A stretch of 64,000 nucleotides of DNA from Flavobacterium sp. YJ01 (GCF_029320955.1 NZ_CP119757.1:3472001-3536000), one strand, 5' to 3'; positions 8,367 to 17,147 are shown, numbered from the stretch's first letter. Notes: generated by a model from the letters alone, not told the origin. Made by a program: numbers and translations.

Positions 8367-11216
8367 TTAGCTTTCCATGTAAGCTTCGATTGGAGCACAG
8401 CTGCAAACTAAATTTCTGTCACCATAAGCATCGTCTACACGACGAACAGATGGCCAGAATTTATTGTCAGCGATGTAATCTAATGGATAAGCCGCTGTCT
8501 CTCTAGAATAAGGGAAATCCCAAGAATCAGAAGTTAACATTGCTAATGTGTGCGGTGCATTTTTCAATACGTTGTTTTTATCATCGGCAGTTGCTGCTTC
8601 GATTTCTTTTCTGATTGAAATAAGCGCATCACAAAAACGGTCTAATTCTGCTAAATCTTCAGATTCAGTTGGTTCAATCATTAAAGTTCCAGCTACAGGG
8701 AAAGAAACCGTTGGAGCGTGGAAACCGTAATCCATTAAACGTTTTGCAATATCACCCACTTCGACCCCGTTTTCTTTAAATGCACGACAATCTAAAATCA
8801 TTTCGTGAGCCGCTCTTCCGCATTCTCCAGTATAAAGAATTGGGTAGTGTCCTTCGAAACGAGATTTCATGTAGTTTGCATTCAAAATCGCATGTTCTGT
8901 AGCGCTTTTTAATCCTTCAGCTCCCATCATTGTGATGTAACCGTAAGAGATTAAACATACTAAAGCTGATCCGTAAGGTGCAGATGAAATAGCAGTAATT
9001 GCCTGTTCACCACCAACTTTTAAGATTGGGTTTGTTGGCAAGAATGGAACCAGTTTTTCGTTCACACAGATTGGGCCAACTCCAGGTCCACCACCACCGT
9101 GAGGAATAGCGAATGTTTTGTGTAAGTTTAAGTGACAAACGTCAGCGCCAATTGTAGCAGGATTTGTTAATCCAACTTGCGCGTTCATGTTTGCACCATC
9201 CATATATACTAATCCGCCATTATCGTGGATTAATTTTGTGATTTCAATAATTGAAGATTCGAAAACTCCGTGAGTTGAAGGATACGTAACCATTAAACAA
9301 GATAAATCATCTTTGTGTTCAATCGCTTTTTCTCTTAAATCTTCTACGTCTATATTTCCTTCTGGAGTTGTTTTAGTAACAATGATTTTCATTCCGGCCA
9401 TCGCTGCAGAAGCAGGATTTGTTCCGTGAGCCGATGAAGGAATCAAACATACATTACGGTGACCTTCGTTTCTTGATAAATGGTAAGCACGAATCGCCAT
9501 TAAACCTGCGTATTCTCCTTGTGCTCCAGAATTTGGTTGTAAAGTTGTTCCGGCAAATCCAGTAATTACATTTAATTGCTGCTCTAATTTTTTAAGCATT
9601 GTAATGTAACCTTCAGCTTGCTCAATTGGTGCAAACGGGTGAATGCTGTTCCAGTTTGGCATAGAAAGAGGTAACATTTCAGAAGCTGCGTTTAATTTCA
9701 TCGTACAAGAACCTAATGAAATCATCGAGTGATTCAACGATAAATCTTTACGCTCTAATTTTTTGATATAACGCATCAACTGGCTTTCTGAATGATGATT
9801 GTTGAATACATCATGAGTCAAGAAAGATGAAGTTCTTTCCAATGAAGCTGGTAATTGGCTTGCAGAAGTTAATTCAGAAACCGTAATAGTTTCTTTTCCT
9901 AAAGCCTCAGCAAAAATCGCGACGATTTGGTTGATGTCTGCAACAGAAGTTGTTTCGTTTAATGAAATTGAAACTGATTCAGCATCAGGGTAGAAGAAGT
10001 TCACTTTGTTTTTCTCAGCAACTGCTTTTACTTTTTGAGCATCAGCTTTTACTAAAATTGTGTCAAAGTAAGCTGTGTTTGTTTGGAAAACTCCTAATTT
10101 GTTTAAAGCTTCAGCAGTTGTAACTGCAGATGCGTGAACTTTATTTGCAATATATTTTAATCCTTCTGGTCCGTGGTAAACCGCGTACATTCCAGCCATA
10201 ACTGCCAATAAAACCTGAGCAGTACAAATGTTAGAAGTCGCTTTTTCACGTTTAATGTGCTGTTCACGAGTTCCTAAAGCCATACGTAAAGCACGGTTTC
10301 CATTAACATCAACAGAAACTCCGATGATACGACCTGGCATCGAACGTTTGTACTCATCTTTAGTTGCAAAAAATGCAGCGTGAGGACCACCATAACCCAT
10401 TGGTACACCAAAACGTTGTGAAGTTCCAACTACAACAGCAGCTCCCATTTCTCCCGGAGAAGTTAAAGTCGCCAATGATAAAATATCAGCAGCAAAGGCA
10501 ACTTTGATTTCGTTTTCTTTTGCTTTAGCAACAAAAGTACTATAATCGTTTACCTGACCGTATTTTCCTGGATATTGTAAAATCGCTCCGAAGAATTCAT
10601 TTGAAAAATCAAATGTTTCGTGGTTTCCAACAACTAATTCAATTCCAATTGGAGTTGAACGAGTTTGAAGTACAGATAAAGTTTGAGGTAAAATTTCTTC
10701 AGAAACGAAGAATTTATGTGTATTGTTTTTCTTTTGATCTCTAGTTCGAACGTCAAATAATAACGCCATAGCTTCTGCAGCAGCAGTTCCTTCATCCAAT
10801 AAAGAAGCGTTTGCAATTTCCATTCCTGTTAATTCGATAACAGTAGTCTGGAAATTTAAAATCGCTTCTAAACGACCTTGCGCAATTTCTGCTTGGTAAG
10901 GCGTATAAGCTGTATACCATCCTGGGTTTTCGAAGATATTTCTCTGAATTGGAGCCGGAACAATAGTTGGGTGATAACCTAAACCAATGTATGATTTAAA
11001 TGTTTTGTTTTTCTTCCCTAAGTCGCGAATATGATTTGCAAATTCGAATTCTGTCATTGCAGGATCTAAATTCAAAGGCGCTTTTAAACGAATATCGTCC
11101 GGAAGGGTTTCATAAACAAGTTGTTCAATCGAGTCAACACCAATGGTTTGTAACATGTGTTGAAGATCAGTTTCTCTTGGACCAATGTGTCTTAAAGCAA
11201 AAGCATCTGTTTTCAT
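8367..11216 (-). CDS. gcvP: glycine dehydrogenase (decarboxylating), P protein
   Basis: A 949-residue single-chain P protein, the usual length when the two halves are fused. It decarboxylates glycine with pyridoxal phosphate and passes the aminomethyl group to lipoyl-GcvH. The PLP lysine is in HLNLHKTFAIPHGGGGPG (near residue 700), and both halves show typical motifs: GYGGPHAAFFAT in the first, GSCTMKLNA and SSAHGTNPASA in the second. The gcvT and gcvH genes are not adjacent, a common arrangement in Bacteroidota. A TACTTTTG -7 box lies 25 nt before the ATG. No glycine riboswitch is evident in the short leader. Confidence 0.98.
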   Translation of the reverse strand: MKTDAFALRHIGPRETDLQHMLQTIGVDSIEQLVYETLPDDIRLKAPLNLDPAMTEFEFANHIRDLGKKNKTFKSYIGLGYHPTIVPAPIQRNIFENPGWYTAYTPYQAEIAQGRLEAILNFQTTVIELTGMEIANASLLDEGTAAAEAMALLFDVRTRDQKKNNTHKFFVSEEILPQTLSVLQTRSTPIGIELVVGNHETFDFSNEFFGAILQYPGKYGQVNDYSTFVAKAKENEIKVAFAADILSLATLTSPGEMGAAVVVGTSQRFGVPMGYGGPHAAFFATKDEYKRSMPGRIIGVSVDVNGNRALRMALGTREQHIKREKATSNICTAQVLLAVMAGMYAVYHGPEGLKYIANKVHASAVTTAEALNKLGVFQTNTAYFDTILVKADAQKVKAVAEKNKVNFFYPDAESVSISLNETTSVADINQIVAIFAEALGKETITVSELTSASQLPASLERTSSFLTHDVFNNHHSESQLMRYIKKLERKDLSLNHSMISLGSCTMKLNAASEMLPLSMPNWNSIHPFAPIEQAEGYITMLKKLEQQLNVITGFAGTTLQPNSGAQGEYAGLMAIRAYHLSRNEGHRNVCLIPSSAHGTNPASAAMAGMKIIVTKTTPEGNIDVEDLREKAIEHKDDLSCLMVTYPSTHGVFESSIIEITKLIHDNGGLVYMDGANMNAQVGLTNPATIGADVCHLNLHKTFAIPHGGGGPGVGPICVNEKLVPFLPTNPILKVGGEQAITAISSAPYGSALVCLISYGYITMMGAEGLKSATEHAILNANYMKSRFEGHYPILYTGECGRAAHEMILDCRAFKENGVEVGDIAKRLMDYGFHAPTVSFPVAGTLMIEPTESEDLAELDRFCDALISIRKEIEAATADDKNNVLKNAPHTLAMLTSDSWDFPYSRETAAYPLDYIADNKFWPSVRRVDDAYGDRNLVCSCAPIEAYMES

Positions 11217-11241
11217 TTGTAGCAGTCTATTTTTTAAAGAT

Positions 11242-11249
11242 CAAAAGTA
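11242..11249 (-). promoter_or_regulatory. -7 box TACTTTTG for gcvP
   Basis: Matches TAnnTTTG on the minus strand, 25 nt before the gcvP ATG. A -33 TTG is not obvious. Confidence 0.45.
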
Positions 11250-11439
11250 ATTTGCCGAGCGTTTTATTTGACGTAATCTAATGCTACACAAGGTTTATTA
11301 CATTTTAAAGTAAATGTGTTGTTTTTTTGTGGCGCAAAATTAAGTATTATTAATAATTTAATGGGTATTTTTAACTTCAATTTTTGTCAATTTTCTAACT
11401 AAAGAGTTGATTTGTTACCAATTGATTAGATTTCGGAAT

Positions 11440-12252
11440 ATGAAACTTCTAAAACAAATATTGAATTTTTATTTAAACAGTAGTATTCACGTGGCTTTGT
11501 CGTGTTATGCTTTGGTGCGAATTACGTTTCATGTATTTCATATTCAGTACGATGAGCCAATGGCGTTGTTTGTTTTTTTTGGAACAATTGTAGGATATAA
11601 TTTCGTAAAATATGATGCACTTGTTCGAGTAAAGAAAAACCCAATCGGAACGCAACTTAAAATTATCGCTGTTTTGAGTTTTATTTCGCTCATTTTAGTT
11701 GGCTATTATTTTTTTCATTTAAAGCGAATTACTCAAATTGTTTCGGTTGTAATATTTCTGATAACAGCACTTTATACTTTGCCATTTTTTCCAAACCGAA
11801 GAAATGCCCGAAATTGGGCTGGCGTAAAAATCTATATTGTAGCAATCTGTTGGGTTGGAGCAACTTTAGTTTTGCCTTTAATAAATGCTGAAATTCCGTT
11901 TACAACAGATTTCTTTATCAAATGCATTCAGCGATTTGTTCTGGTTTTTGTTTTGATATTGGTTTTCGAAATAATCGATTTGGCCAATGACGATCCGCAT
12001 TTGCAAACCGTTCCGCAGACGATCGGTATAAAACGTACTAAGCTTTTAGGATTTTTGCTTTTAGTTCCGTTTTGGTTTCTCGAAGTTTTTATATCAACTT
12101 TCAATTATCATGATGCCATAATTAATTTGGTCATGGTCATTATGTTAACCCTATTTATTCTGTTTGCCAATACAAATCGTTCCAAATATTATACTTCTTT
12201 TTGGGTAGAAAGTGTGCCGATTTTTTGGTGGTTAATGATTGCGTTTTTTTAA
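11440..12252 (+). CDS. UbiA-like integral membrane protein
   Basis: About 270 residues with eight or so hydrophobic segments. Two places recall UbiA prenyltransferases: GYNFVKYDALV near the N-terminus, a degenerate first Asp motif, and EIIDLANDDPHLQTVPQTIG, which resembles the second Asp-rich motif followed by T.P..G. The loss of aspartates in motif 1 makes catalytic activity uncertain. I chose the ATG at 11440; the frame extends to a TTG at 11407 that would add 11 polar residues. Function is unknown. It is a single gene, divergent from gcvP. Confidence 0.65.
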   Translation: MKLLKQILNFYLNSSIHVALSCYALVRITFHVFHIQYDEPMALFVFFGTIVGYNFVKYDALVRVKKNPIGTQLKIIAVLSFISLILVGYYFFHLKRITQIVSVVIFLITALYTLPFFPNRRNARNWAGVKIYIVAICWVGATLVLPLINAEIPFTTDFFIKCIQRFVLVFVLILVFEIIDLANDDPHLQTVPQTIGIKRTKLLGFLLLVPFWFLEVFISTFNYHDAIINLVMVIMLTLFILFANTNRSKYYTSFWVESVPIFWWLMIAFF

Positions 12253-12262
12253 AATCAATTTT

Positions 12263-12355
12263 TGTGCGTGTCCCTCCGGGCCGGGCTATCCGCTCCAAGT
12301 CCTCGCACTTCCTTCGTCAGGCTGTGGGCTATCCGCTTCTATCCCTCACGCAAAA
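12263..12355. repeat. GC-rich intergenic repeat element
   Basis: The stretch is clearly more GC-rich than its surroundings. It contains GGGCTATCCGCT twice in direct orientation (12283-12294 and 12326-12337) and is bounded by GTGCGTG and CACGCA half-sites. The short plus-strand ORFs across it are not convincing genes. It looks like a dispersed element. Confidence 0.6.
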
Positions 12356-12454
12356 CGTAAAACGAGAAAATTCATTTTTAAAAGAAGATTGTGTTTAAAT
12401 ATTGGGCTTTGCCAAATTAATTTGTTAAAATCTGCGAGAGCAAAAAATAATAAT

Positions 12455-12856
12455 CTATTTCGTCTTTTGTTCAGCAAGCGCTTTATTCAAATCAGCTTTA
12501 GCTTCATTTAGTTTTTTTCTTTTTTTATCGATTTTCTCTTTGCTTTCGTTGTCTTTAATAGCTTTGTTCAAATCGGCTGTTCTTTCGTTTACTTTTTGTT
12601 GTTTTTCTTTTACCTTTTTGTCAAGATCTTTGTTTACAGTTTTGGTGCTGCAATTTTTCTTAGTTTGAGCAATTGCGTCTTCAATTCCTTTTATCTGACT
12701 TTGATTTCCAGCTTTTTTTGCTGCAGCTAATTTTGTGTTTAATTCACATAATTTTCTTTCGCATCCTTTTAAAGTTGTACAATTACTTTGAGCAAATCCA
12801 ATAAAAGAAATTGTAAAAAGAAGTGTCGTTAATATCGTTTTTAATTTCATACGCAT
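12455..12856 (-). CDS. DUF1090-family secreted protein
   Basis: A 133-residue protein with a signal peptide (core TILTTLLFTISFIGFAQ, cleavage near residue 22). The mature part has the DUF1090 (E. coli YqjC-like) pattern: Cys in CTTLKGCERKLCELNTKL, then AKKAGNQSQIKGIEDAIAQTKKNC. It is followed by a long Lys/Glu-rich helix, likely coiled coil, to the end. A periplasmic location is likely and the function is unknown. Two ATGs (12856 and 12850) are possible starts. Confidence 0.8.
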   Translation of the reverse strand: MRMKLKTILTTLLFTISFIGFAQSNCTTLKGCERKLCELNTKLAAAKKAGNQSQIKGIEDAIAQTKKNCSTKTVNKDLDKKVKEKQQKVNERTADLNKAIKDNESKEKIDKKRKKLNEAKADLNKALAEQKTK

Positions 12857-12921
12857 GTTTTTTTGATTTGATATTCACTCATTGATAAAAATGAATTACT
12901 TATAAAAGTAAGGAATTTATC

Positions 12922-13377
12922 TTAATAGAGTTTTTCCGAAACATCTTTCAAAACCTTATTTCTTTCCAAAAGAAAATTAGTAAGATGCTTTTCTAAAAAT
13001 AAAATATCAAAAAGTTCTCCAAGTATCCCAAACGGAGTTTCATATTGCAATTTATCTTTCATTATTGTAAAACCATTTTCTTCTTCAAAAAAATGTTCAT
13101 GTTTAAAAGATTTGAATTTGCCTTTTTCCATTTCATCCACAAAATAATCATACAAATTCATTGCCGTAATTCGGCTTTTGTGAGTGAGATAAAATCCGAA
13201 ATGTTTGCCACGCCAAGTTACCGTTTCGTTTAAATTTATTAAACCAGAAGTTACGCCATCAATTGCTTTTTCTTTTGTTGGACTTGCAGATCGCTGGTGA
13301 ATATCGATATTTCTTGAGGCGTCAAAAACGATTTGTTTTGAGGCATTTATTTTGGTTGTGAGGTTTATGGTTGGCAT
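12922..13377 (-). CDS. SRPBCC-fold protein
   Basis: A 151-residue protein with the START/SRPBCC layout: N-terminal beta strand INLTTKINASKQIVFDASRNIDIH, a central antiparallel sheet (ETVTWRGKHFGFYLTHKSRI) and a long C-terminal helix. Such proteins bind hydrophobic ligands in a deep cavity. Homologues are often found next to TIGR01777-type epimerases, as here, where that gene lies 166 nt upstream on the same strand. The ligand is unknown. Confidence 0.8.
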   Translation of the reverse strand: MPTINLTTKINASKQIVFDASRNIDIHQRSASPTKEKAIDGVTSGLINLNETVTWRGKHFGFYLTHKSRITAMNLYDYFVDEMEKGKFKSFKHEHFFEEENGFTIMKDKLQYETPFGILGELFDILFLEKHLTNFLLERNKVLKDVSEKLY

Positions 13378-13404
13378 TGAATTTAAGTTTAGTTTTCTAC
13401 AATC

Positions 13405-13535
13405 TTGTCATTTCGACGGAGGAGAAATCTTCGTAAGTAGCTCCGTACAGAATGTCGTCAATCTTTGTAGAGTTACTTACGAAGATTTGCTTCGCCTGTT
13501 CGCTATCGCTCGAGTCTCCTTCGTCGAAATGACAA
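13405..13535. repeat. inverted repeat interrupted by a 27-bp insert
   Basis: The left arm starts TGTCATTTCGACGGAGGAG. The right arm is its complement with about two mismatches only if the 27 bp at 13489-13515 are removed. The same 27 bp interrupt another repeat at 14612-14638. Confidence 0.85.
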
Positions 13536-13543
13536 ATAAGACG

Positions 13544-14449
13544 TTAAATCAAATCTTTAAAAGTTTTTTCAATATCTCCAAACTTAAATCGAAACCCATT
13601 TTCTAAAAGTCGTTTCGGAACTACGTTTCTGCTTTTCAAAACCAATTCCGTTTCAGTTCGAATAAAAAAAGAACCAATTTCCAAAAAGAATTTATTCATC
13701 GGAATTCCAAAAGGAAAACCAACTGCTTTTCTAAGTTTCTGCATAAAATCAGCATTTCGAATTGGTTCTGGAGAAACAATATTGATAACGCCAGATATTT
13801 CTTTTTCAATAATAAGATCAATTGCATTTGCAAAATCGTCTTCATGAATCCAACTTATAAACTGATTTCCTTTTCCTTGTTTTCCACCAAAACCAATCTT
13901 TGCTAAAGTCTTCAACGGAACAAAAGCGCCTCCATCTTTTCCTAAAACAATCGAAGTTCGTAATGCTGTTTTCAATGTATTTGGAGTTTCAGTTTTAAAG
14001 AATGCTTTTTCCCAAGAAAGCGCCACATTTATAGAAAAGTCATTTCCGATTTCACCGTCAACTTCATCCATTTGTTTGTCTAAAGAAAAACGATAAATAG
14101 TTGCCGTTGATGAATTCAGCCAATGTTTTGGCGGATTTTCACAATTTACAACTGCTTTATTTAGAATTTTGGTGCTTTCAATTCGAGATAAAAGAATCTC
14201 TTTTTTGTTTTCTTTCGTATAACGGCAATCAACAGATTTTCCTGCTAGATTAATGAGTACTGTTGCGTTTTCTAATTCCTTTTCCCAACCCGAAAAAGTT
14301 CTGGCATTCCAGTTTACATATTTAATTCCGTCAATTGTTTGAGATTTTCCTCGTGTTAGAATTACAATTTCTTCATATTTATTTTTGAAATGATTGATTA
14401 AAACTTGTCCAAGAAAACCTGTTCCTGCTGCGATTATGAGTTTTTTCAT
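13544..14449 (-). CDS. TIGR01777-family NAD(P)-binding epimerase-like protein
   Basis: A 301-residue extended-SDR protein (YfcH/SulA-like family). The N-terminal dinucleotide loop is AAGTGFLGQVL, where the first Gly of the usual GGTGFIG is replaced by Ala. LINLAGKSVDCRYTKENKKEI is the family hallmark near residues 87-107, HWLNSSTATIY and the ISWIHEDDFANAI segment follow, and the C-terminal DUF1731-like end is present. The reaction catalysed is not known for the family. Intergenic repeats carrying the same 27-bp insert flank the gene on both sides. Confidence 0.88.
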   Translation of the reverse strand: MKKLIIAAGTGFLGQVLINHFKNKYEEIVILTRGKSQTIDGIKYVNWNARTFSGWEKELENATVLINLAGKSVDCRYTKENKKEILLSRIESTKILNKAVVNCENPPKHWLNSSTATIYRFSLDKQMDEVDGEIGNDFSINVALSWEKAFFKTETPNTLKTALRTSIVLGKDGGAFVPLKTLAKIGFGGKQGKGNQFISWIHEDDFANAIDLIIEKEISGVINIVSPEPIRNADFMQKLRKAVGFPFGIPMNKFFLEIGSFFIRTETELVLKSRNVVPKRLLENGFRFKFGDIEKTFKDLI

Positions 14450-14465
14450 TGGTTGTATGTTTGGT

Positions 14466-14645
14466 TGCCACGAATTACACGAATTTACACGAATTATTTT
14501 TTGCCACAGATTAAAAGGATTTTAATGATTTTTACGCAATTGATAATCCGAATAATCACTTTAATCTGTGGTAAAAATTATAAAAAGAAATTTGTGAAAA
14601 TTCGTGTAATTGCTTCGCCTGTTCGCTATCGCTCGAGTCGTGGCA
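14466..14645. repeat. long inverted repeat interrupted by a 27-bp insert
   Basis: Left arm TGCCACGAATTACACGAATT (from 14466) pairs with a right arm ending at 14645, but only after removing 14612-14638. Inner arms carry GCCACAGATTAAA and TTTAATCTGTGG. The outer sequence resembles the repeat at 24076-24220. Confidence 0.85.
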
Positions 14646-14653
14646 CACCACTT

Positions 14654-15475
14654 TTATATATCTAAAATTAAAAGCAAAGCAAGAATTCGATAAAGAATCC
14701 AAGTAAAAGATAAATAAAAAGGAAGTTTTAAAAGTTTTACCCTTCTAAAATGTTCCAAAAACATAATCAAAACCGTCATTCCAAACCAACCTAAAATAAT
14801 TGTTTGTGGAAGCTGGAAAAACTGATTCACAATTAAAATAGGTGTTAAAATCAAACTTCCAAATAAAGAAACGGTCATTAAATTTCCTGCGTAATTTAGA
14901 ATCGTTTTTTTATCAAATCTAAAAAGGAATAAACTTTGAAAAACAATTTGTCCAAAAGCCAAAATAATTTCTCTGGTAATATTAGACTTTGGTAGATTCA
15001 GAATCAAATTAGAATATCCAAATAAAATAAAACTTGTTACAGTCAAAGCAAAACTAATAAACAGAAATCTATATTTATAATTGAAATCTGGCGTGCATTG
15101 CAATTTGTTTTCTTCTTTTACATTTCCTGGAATAATTACTTTTCTGTTATAAGAAACAAAAGAATACATTTTTTTTAGGATAAAATGAATTGGTTTTATT
15201 GTCGCAATTTTTTCAATTAAAGGGAAAGAAAATCCAACCACTTTTATGAGACTGTCAATTCCGTAAGTAACAGTTTTGGTTTTATTATCTACCAAAGCGA
15301 TTTCGTTTGGAGCACGTTTCAAGTCCACAAAATTTTGTTCTTCAGCAGATAATTGACAATACGATTTTCTTCCGTTTTCATCAAGCATTCCACTTTTTAC
15401 AAATCCAGTTGTGTATAAACTGCAAAGCGGACAATCTTCATCATAAAGTAAGGTTTGGTTTTCTAACGTTTTCAT
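14654..15475 (-). CDS. DCC-family (DUF393) protein with C-terminal membrane domain
   Basis: A 273-residue protein. The N-terminal third is a DUF393 thiol-disulfide-like domain with the signature LYDEDCPLCSLY (Cys15 and Cys18, a DxxCxxC motif). Residues of about 130 to 270 form four to five hydrophobic helices, an architecture seen in flavobacterial homologues. It is presumably redox-active at the inner membrane; partner unknown. It starts 27 nt after the DUF2071 gene ends, so it is probably in one transcript with it. Confidence 0.82.
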   Translation of the reverse strand: MKTLENQTLLYDEDCPLCSLYTTGFVKSGMLDENGRKSYCQLSAEEQNFVDLKRAPNEIALVDNKTKTVTYGIDSLIKVVGFSFPLIEKIATIKPIHFILKKMYSFVSYNRKVIIPGNVKEENKLQCTPDFNYKYRFLFISFALTVTSFILFGYSNLILNLPKSNITREIILAFGQIVFQSLFLFRFDKKTILNYAGNLMTVSLFGSLILTPILIVNQFFQLPQTIILGWFGMTVLIMFLEHFRRVKLLKLPFYLSFTWILYRILALLLILDI

Positions 15476-15502
15476 GATTTTTGGTTTTAAAGATGAATAG
15501 TT

Positions 15503-16243
15503 TTAAGCGTATAATTTTTCTTCTGTAGAAATCAACTCAATTTTTCTTTTGTTTTTAACCGTGATTTTTGAGCCTTCTGCTAAGAAAACTGAAGTTGGTT
15601 TTTGAGTTTGAAGAAATCCAAAATCGCTTCCATAATTTTTTTCGAAATCAATATCAATTCGATGATTTAAAACTTCAAATTGTTTCCATCTTGGATGCGT
15701 AACTTCATATTCAAAAGTTTTTTCTTCGTCAATTTTAGTATATCCGAAATAATGTTCGGTAATAAATTCGGCTTCAGAATCAATTTCGATTTTGCTTAAA
15801 TTTCTTTTAGTTTCAATTTCAATGGTATTCCATTCTTTACAATTTTTCCATTGATAAATAAAAGTATTTGTATTTATATTTTCAATGATTTCATGTCTCA
15901 TTTTCTGAGTTTCATAATGTTCCTGATACAAAGTATTAGCAATAAAAGTGATTGCTTTTTTAGGAACAATTTCTTTAATAAAAACCACACCGCGTTTCCA
16001 TTCTCCATTTTCGAAACGTTTTACATAAAATCTCAAATTCACTTCTTCAAAATTGACATGAAAAGGAACTTTCAATCCTAAAACTTTGGTGTTTTTAAAC
16101 ATAAATCCGACCAAACTGACGTAACATTTGTTGTTCCAAATATCAATCTCAGTTCCTGCTGGGAGATATTTTTCTAAAATTTTAGCATCAACTTCATAAT
16201 TGAAAAGTGCTAAATTTTTCCATTCTGCTTTTAAGAAGTTCAT
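15503..16243 (-). CDS. DUF2071 (YqjF-like) protein
   Basis: A 246-residue protein with the DUF2071 pattern: N-terminal EWKNLALFNYEVDAKILEKYLPAG, then YVSLVGFMFKNTKVLGLKVPFH and EVNLRFYVKR, and a WPxW-like PRWKQFEVLNHRIDIDFEKNYG near the C-terminus. The family is related to the acetoacetate decarboxylase fold, but no function is assigned. Its ATG overlaps the stop of the upstream small membrane protein by 4 nt (ATGA), showing translational coupling. Confidence 0.85.
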   Translation of the reverse strand: MNFLKAEWKNLALFNYEVDAKILEKYLPAGTEIDIWNNKCYVSLVGFMFKNTKVLGLKVPFHVNFEEVNLRFYVKRFENGEWKRGVVFIKEIVPKKAITFIANTLYQEHYETQKMRHEIIENINTNTFIYQWKNCKEWNTIEIETKRNLSKIEIDSEAEFITEHYFGYTKIDEEKTFEYEVTHPRWKQFEVLNHRIDIDFEKNYGSDFGFLQTQKPTSVFLAEGSKITVKNKRKIELISTEEKLYA

Positions 16244-16518
16244 TGGTGAGCTTTTTTATAGATTAATATTGATAGATAAAAGGCTAGTATAGGAGGTACT
16301 CCGAATAGTATATAGTTTAAAAAATTATATAACTCCAATTTAGAAATCACTACAAGGGAAATGAAGAAAAGAAAAACACTCACTACATATATTTTAAGAT
16401 TTTTATCTTGAGGTTCATTAACTAACATTTTTATTCCAATAATTACTTGAAATATTCCAATAGGTATTAGTGCAAGCATTGCAATTGATATAAAGCCAAT
16501 GTTAAATGTTGCGAGCAA
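16240..16518 (-). CDS. small membrane protein with uncertain start
   Basis: At least 92 residues with three to four hydrophobic helices and no recognised family. The first usable start is TTG at 16518, but the frame stays open upstream to 16584. The upstream residues (KNINYFNYFFVGFPLFFC after an ATA codon at 16573-16575) look like the natural beginning of a membrane helix. The true start may therefore be a rare ATA codon, or an ATG mutated to ATA. It overlaps the DUF2071 gene by 4 nt and is first after the operator at 16592-16617. Confidence 0.6.
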   Translation of the reverse strand: MLATFNIGFISIAMLALIPIGIFQVIIGIKMLVNEPQDKNLKIYVVSVFLFFISLVVISKLELYNFLNYILFGVPPILAFYLSILIYKKAHQ

Positions 16519-16591
16519 ACAGAAGAATAATGGGAATCCAACAAAAAAATAATTGAAGTAATTAATGTTTTTTATAGTTATTGATTATTTT

Positions 16592-16617
16592 AAACTTTCA
16601 GAAATAATTGAAAGTTT
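16592..16617. promoter_or_regulatory. predicted GbsR-type operator 1
   Basis: Perfect 9-bp arms AAACTTTCA and TGAAAGTTT with an 8-nt spacer. The 18-nt core TTTCAGAAATAATTGAAA differs at one position from the core at 17177-17194. It sits between the regulator gene and the first gene of the downstream group. Confidence 0.65.
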
Positions 16618-16643
16618 GAATTAAATTTTTTTAGTTTGAAGAT

Positions 16644-17147
16644 TTACTTCATCATTTTTATAACTAATTTTCCCAACCAGTTATCATTAAATTCAGTCAT
16701 TTTATCCAGCATATTATCTGCTTTTAAAACGAAATCATACAATTTAGTAGTTTGATCTACAAAATGTTTTTCTTCTGCCGAATCTTTTGCTTCAATAGTC
16801 GAAACTTCTTTTAAGATTTTCAGCGTTGGTTTGATTTCTCTTTTACTTCTTTCTCTGGAAATTTTTACTGCCAGTTCGTCTAAATCTTTTTCTGCTGTGA
16901 AAAATTCTTTTCTTTCGCCAGCTTTATATTCTTTATAGACAATTCCCCAATCCATTAAACCTCTAAGGTTCATACTTGCATTTCCACGAGAAATTTGCAA
17001 TTCTTCCATAATGTCTTCCATAGAAACAGGTTCGTTCGAAACCATCAATAAAGCGTGGATTTGCGCCATCGTTTTATTAATTCCCCACTGAGAACCTAAT
17101 GCTCCCCAAGTTTGTACGAACTTATTTTTTGCTTCTTTGAATTCCAT
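16644..17147 (-). CDS. GbsR/MarR-family transcriptional regulator
   Basis: A 167-residue winged-helix protein. The N-terminus FVQTWGALGSQWGINKTMAQIHALLM and the recognition region MEDIMEELQISRGNASMNLRGLMDWGIVYKEYKAGERKEFF are characteristic of the GbsR branch of the MarR superfamily. The C-terminal half is a dimerisation helix. Near-identical operators lie on both sides of the gene, one over its own -33 region, so it probably represses itself and the downstream membrane protein/DUF2071/DCC genes. The ATG is only 4 nt from the -7 box, predicting a leaderless mRNA. The effector is unknown. Confidence 0.88.
   Translation of the reverse strand: MEFKEAKNKFVQTWGALGSQWGINKTMAQIHALLMVSNEPVSMEDIMEELQISRGNASMNLRGLMDWGIVYKEYKAGERKEFFTAEKDLDELAVKISRERSKREIKPTLKILKEVSTIEAKDSAEEKHFVDQTTKLYDFVLKADNMLDKMTEFNDNWLGKLVIKMMK

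Noticed and set aside
12283..12337. CRISPR-like repeats
   Set aside because: Only two copies of a 12-mer with no regular spacers and no cas genes in the window.
12201..12511. Two plus-strand ORFs across the GC-rich repeat
   Set aside because: They run through a repeat and into the antisense of the DUF1090 gene; the translation looks random.
14405..14665. Plus-strand ORF over the 14466-14645 repeat
   Set aside because: The frame is a by-product of the inverted repeat and overlaps the ends of two real genes.
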